From NCBI RefSeq assembly GCF_008704535.1, contig NZ_CP023701.1, positions 5,560,001-5,624,000 on the forward strand: a stretch of 64,000 nucleotides of DNA, given 5' to 3'. Numbering within the stretch: position 1 is the first letter of the stretch; each line of letters begins with the position of its first letter. The notes under the pieces are model-generated. The model did no database searches, was not told the DNA's origin, and saw only the letters and a program-made list of their open reading frames with translations. Below, piece after piece: positions 61,618 to 64,000 of the stretch. Origin of the DNA: Streptomyces subrutilus. Its GTDB lineage: Bacteria; Actinomycetota; Actinomycetes; Streptomycetales; Streptomycetaceae. Position numbers and translations under genes: made by a program.

Positions 61618-63579
61618 ATGACGGCCGAACTGGTCCGGGGGCAGAACCACCCCGTGTCCCACAGCCGGGTGGAGATCAGGGTCTCGGCGGGCACGCCCGT
61701 GCTCGCCCTGGCCGCGCTCGCCGACGACGCGGGCCGCTTCTCCGGTCCCGAGGCGCTGGCGCACCCGGGCGCCCCGGCGCTGCCCGGGGTGCTCGCGCCC
61801 GGGGCCCCCGCCGAACGGCACACCCTGCCCGTGGACCTCGACGCCGTACCGGCCGCGGTCCACACCGTCCGGGTGGTGCTCGTGCTGCCGCCGGGCGGGC
61901 CGGTGCGCTTCGGCGCCGTACCGGCCTCCCACGTGGCCCTGGCCGACCCCCAGGGCGCCGAGACCGTCGGCTACACGCTGACCGGGCTGGACGCCGAGAC
62001 CGCCGTCGTGGCCCTGGAGCTCTACCGGCGCCAGGGCGGCTGGAAGGTCCGCGCGGTCGGCCAGGGATACGCCGACGGACTGGGCGCGCTCCTGACCGAC
62101 GGCGGCATGGCCGCCGCCGAGGCCGTCGCCCTGGCCTCCGCCGCGCTGCGGACCGCCCCGCGCACCGGCGGGGGCGACGTCACCCTCGCCGCCGTCCCCA
62201 GCCTGACCGGCGACCTGCGGGCCCCGCGGAGCCCCGACGGGGCGCCGGCCGGCGCCGCGGAGCCGCCGGAGCCGCTCCCGGTCCCCACGAGCCCGTACGC
62301 CGGTGCGCCCGGCGCCGTGCCCGGCGGCGGCGGTGACGGATCCCCGGCCACCATCAGCTACGCCCACCCGCGCCGGCGGCGCACCAGCACCGAGCCGCCC
62401 GAGCCGGACCCGCGGGCCGCCGCGCCCGCGGAGCCCGGGCAGCCGCCGCGGCCCGTCGCGGGCGACGCGAGCGGCTGGTCGATGGAGGAGCGGCTCTACA
62501 ACCAGGTCTGGGGCATGTTCGAGGACCTGGCCCGCTCGGTCGCCGCCTACCGCAGCGCCGCCGACTTCGCCGACTCCCGGATGGACCGCGAGCTCGACGA
62601 GGCGCTCTCCGACCCGCGCAGCCGCCTCGGCGGCTCCGCCGACGCCGCCCGGGACGCCGCCCGGGCCCGCCACGACGAGCTCGTGGCCCGGGCCCGGGCC
62701 GTCCTGGACCGCGACCTCGTCCAGCTGGCCGCCGAGGCCGAGGTCGTGGAGCCGGCGCTGCCCGCCGCGTACGCCCGCTGGGACAACCCCGTCTGGCACG
62801 GCCACCGGATGCCCGAGGAGAGCCCGCTGGCCGTGCGCCTGGGGGACCTCCTGCTGCCCGAGCGGCCCGACCTGGCCATCCCCATGCTGGTCCGGGTGCC
62901 GCTGGAGCGCGGGCTGTGGATCGACAACGGCCGGACCGGCTCCGAGGCCGCGATGGCCATGGACACCGACCGGCTGCGCCGGGCCGCCATGGACATGGCC
63001 GTCGCCCTCGTGGTGCGGATGCTCGCCGTCCACCCGGCTCACCGCCTCAACGTGCACGTCATCGACGCGGCCGGGGCCGGGGCCGCGTCCCTGGCCCCGC
63101 TGCTGCGGGCCGGGGTGCTGGCCGCGCCGCCCGCCGCCGGAGCCGCCGGGGTCGGCGCGATGCTCGACGGGCTGACCCGGCGGGTGGACCTCGTCCAGAT
63201 GGCGCTTCGCGCCGGCGCCCCCGAGGACCTGCCGCCGGACGTGGACACGGCCGCGCAACTGCTGCTCGTGCACGACTTCCCGCACGGCTTCGACGACCGG
63301 TCCGTCACCCGTCTGCGCTATCTGGCCGACGAGGGCCCCCCGGTCGGCGTGCACCTGCTGATGGTCGCCGACCGTGACGAGGCCTCGGCCTACGGGCCGC
63401 TGCTCGACCCGCTGTGGCGCTCGCTGATGCGGCTGTCGCCCGTCCCCGACCAGCACCTCGCCGATCCCTGGGTGCAGCACGCCTGGACCTTCGAGCCGGA
63501 CCTCCCGCCGCCGGGCAGCCGCGTCCTCGACCAGGCACTGGACCTGATCGCGCGGGCCCGGCGCGGCAGCCGGCCCTGA
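61618..63579 (+). CDS. Large TerD-domain protein with FtsK-like C-terminal region
   Basis: Protein of 653 aa. Residues 1-185 are a divergent TerD domain (TAELVRGQNHPVSHSRVEIR; VALELYRRQGGWKVRAVGQG), missing much of the acidic calcium site. A disordered Pro-rich linker (190-285) follows, then a helical segment (WSMEERLYNQVWGMFEDLAR), and a C-terminal region (410-640) resembling the core of FtsK/HerA ATPases (AMDTDRLRRAAMDMAVALVV; LLLVHDFPHGFDDRSVTRLR) but with IDNGRTGSE where a P-loop would be. It probably no longer hydrolyses ATP. Functions with the adjacent TerD in a membrane-associated Ter complex, by inference. Confidence 0.82.
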   Translation: MTAELVRGQNHPVSHSRVEIRVSAGTPVLALAALADDAGRFSGPEALAHPGAPALPGVLAPGAPAERHTLPVDLDAVPAAVHTVRVVLVLPPGGPVRFGAVPASHVALADPQGAETVGYTLTGLDAETAVVALELYRRQGGWKVRAVGQGYADGLGALLTDGGMAAAEAVALASAALRTAPRTGGGDVTLAAVPSLTGDLRAPRSPDGAPAGAAEPPEPLPVPTSPYAGAPGAVPGGGGDGSPATISYAHPRRRRTSTEPPEPDPRAAAPAEPGQPPRPVAGDASGWSMEERLYNQVWGMFEDLARSVAAYRSAADFADSRMDRELDEALSDPRSRLGGSADAARDAARARHDELVARARAVLDRDLVQLAAEAEVVEPALPAAYARWDNPVWHGHRMPEESPLAVRLGDLLLPERPDLAIPMLVRVPLERGLWIDNGRTGSEAAMAMDTDRLRRAAMDMAVALVVRMLAVHPAHRLNVHVIDAAGAGAASLAPLLRAGVLAAPPAAGAAGVGAMLDGLTRRVDLVQMALRAGAPEDLPPDVDTAAQLLLVHDFPHGFDDRSVTRLRYLADEGPPVGVHLLMVADRDEASAYGPLLDPLWRSLMRLSPVPDQHLADPWVQHAWTFEPDLPPPGSRVLDQALDLIARARRGSRP

Positions 63580-63640
63580 GCGCGGGGCGGCGACCGCCCG
63601 CCGCCCCGAAACCACCCGATGACCGGCTCTTGGGACTCTC

Positions 63641-63670
63641 TTTACCTTTTCGGGGGTCCCCGGGTACCCT
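63641..63670 (+). promoter_or_regulatory. Putative promoter of the terC transcript
   Basis: TTTACC (63641-63646) and TACCCT (63665-63670) are 18 nt apart, immediately before the predicted riboswitch. The surrounding region is AT-richer than coding DNA. Confidence 0.5.
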
Positions 63671-63676
63671 GGTGAG

Positions 63677-63815
63677 CGCGGAGGGGAGTATTCCTGCTTT
63701 CCTGCTACGGCGTGCCCGTCAATACGGACTGCAATCGGTCCCGGGGCGCCGGCCCACGGCCTCCTGGCCGCCCGGGTGGAAGAGACCTCCGGCAGCGATG
63801 ACGCTGACGTAGTCC
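63677..63815 (+). ncRNA. yybP-ykoY (manganese) riboswitch
   Basis: The leader of the TerC gene matches the yybP-ykoY family core: GGGGAGTA at the 5' side (63683-63690), the loop segment CCCGTCAATACGGAC, a GC-rich variable hairpin, and the 3' segment GAAGAGACCTCC. This family senses Mn2+ and turns on exporters. Its position directly upstream of a TerC-family exporter is the expected one. Exact ends are estimated. Confidence 0.85.
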
Positions 63816-63843
63816 TGAGCCATCCGCCGGAGGCGCGTACATC

Positions 63844-64000
63844 ATGGAAGTTTCCTGGGCCCTGTGGGCACTGACCATCCTCGGTCTGTCCCTGCTCATC
63901 GGCGCCGATTTCTTCATCGGCCGCAAACCGCACGACGTATCGATCAAGGAAGCGGGCATCTGGACGGTCGTCTGGATCGTCCTCGCCATCCTCTTCGGCC
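63844..64000 (+). CDS. TerC-family integral membrane protein (partial, 5' end)
   Basis: Only the first 52 residues are inside the window: MEVSWALWALTILGLSLLIG, then ADFFIGRKPHDVSIKEAGIW and a second hydrophobic segment, matching TerC/Alx exporters. The Asp in IGADFFIG and the charged loop are conserved family features. An RBS (GGAGG) precedes ATG 63844 by about 9 nt. Control by the upstream riboswitch suggests manganese export. Confidence 0.93.
   Translation, partial: MEVSWALWALTILGLSLLIGADFFIGRKPHDVSIKEAGIWTVVWIVLAILFG

Overview
The window is high-GC actinobacterial chromosome, almost certainly Streptomyces. Third codon positions are nearly all G or C, GTG starts are common, and several genes have a -10 hexamer only 6-8 nt before the start codon, as expected for leaderless mRNAs. 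It also carries Streptomyces-lineage genes: a long chaplin with a sortase signal, an S. griseus-type trypsin, DUF6343 and SPW_0924-type small proteins. From memory, the order pyk - ANTAR regulator - liv operon - polA - rpsA - coaE - uvrB - terD follows the S. coelicolor core chromosome. I see no transposase, integrase, CRISPR array or prophage module, so this is mainly conserved core with a few accessory insertions.

Layout. 1-6.1 kb: secreted trypsin, NarL-type two-component pair, chorismate mutase, aminopeptidase N. 6.1-9.6 kb: a GC-rich repeat array followed by a translationally coupled PLP decarboxylase and N-hydroxylase, a siderophore-type pair without its partner genes. 9.6-16.6 kb: Tat-exported 5'-nucleotidase, SIMPL protein, pyruvate kinase, EF-hand protein, FBP-type zinc protein, an HTH-LAGLIDADG protein beside an unusual tRNA, and the ANTAR regulator. 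16.7-22.5 kb: five-gene branched-chain amino acid ABC transporter (minus strand). 23-30 kb: lipoprotein, thioesterase, molybdopterin oxidoreductase, DNA polymerase I, DUF4184 membrane protein. 30-37 kb: secreted transglycosylase, CAP protein, small membrane proteins, DUF3068 protein, HrpB-like helicase, methyltransferase. 37-42 kb: rpsA with a long leader, PAC2 protein, coaE, TPR protein, DUF6343 protein. 42-50.5 kb: HTH-transmembrane protein, SNF2 helicase coupled to a SWIM protein, HAD-like protein, chaplin, DUF2293 protein. 50.5-58.5 kb: WGR/beta-propeller protein, uridine-kinase-like protein, pseudouridine catabolism pair (psuG/psuK), cupin, MFS transporter, alkyltransferase, glycerophosphodiesterase. 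58.7-64 kb: uvrB, terD, a large TerD-domain protein, and a TerC exporter gene behind a yybP-ykoY (manganese) riboswitch.

How the genes work together. The liv genes form one importer. pyk, chorismate mutase and coaE are housekeeping metabolism. polA, uvrB, the alkyltransferase, the helicases and perhaps the WGR protein concern DNA. The chaplin, trypsin, transglycosylase, CAP protein and nucleotidase are exported. The 61-64 kb end is a tellurite-resistance/metal-stress (Ter) cluster whose last gene appears to be under metal-responsive RNA control. Strong inverted repeats close many transcription units. The least explained elements are the class-I tRNA with anticodon CAA next to the LAGLIDADG gene, the TerD fusion protein, the WGR-propeller protein, the HTH-TM protein and the orphan decarboxylase/hydroxylase pair.
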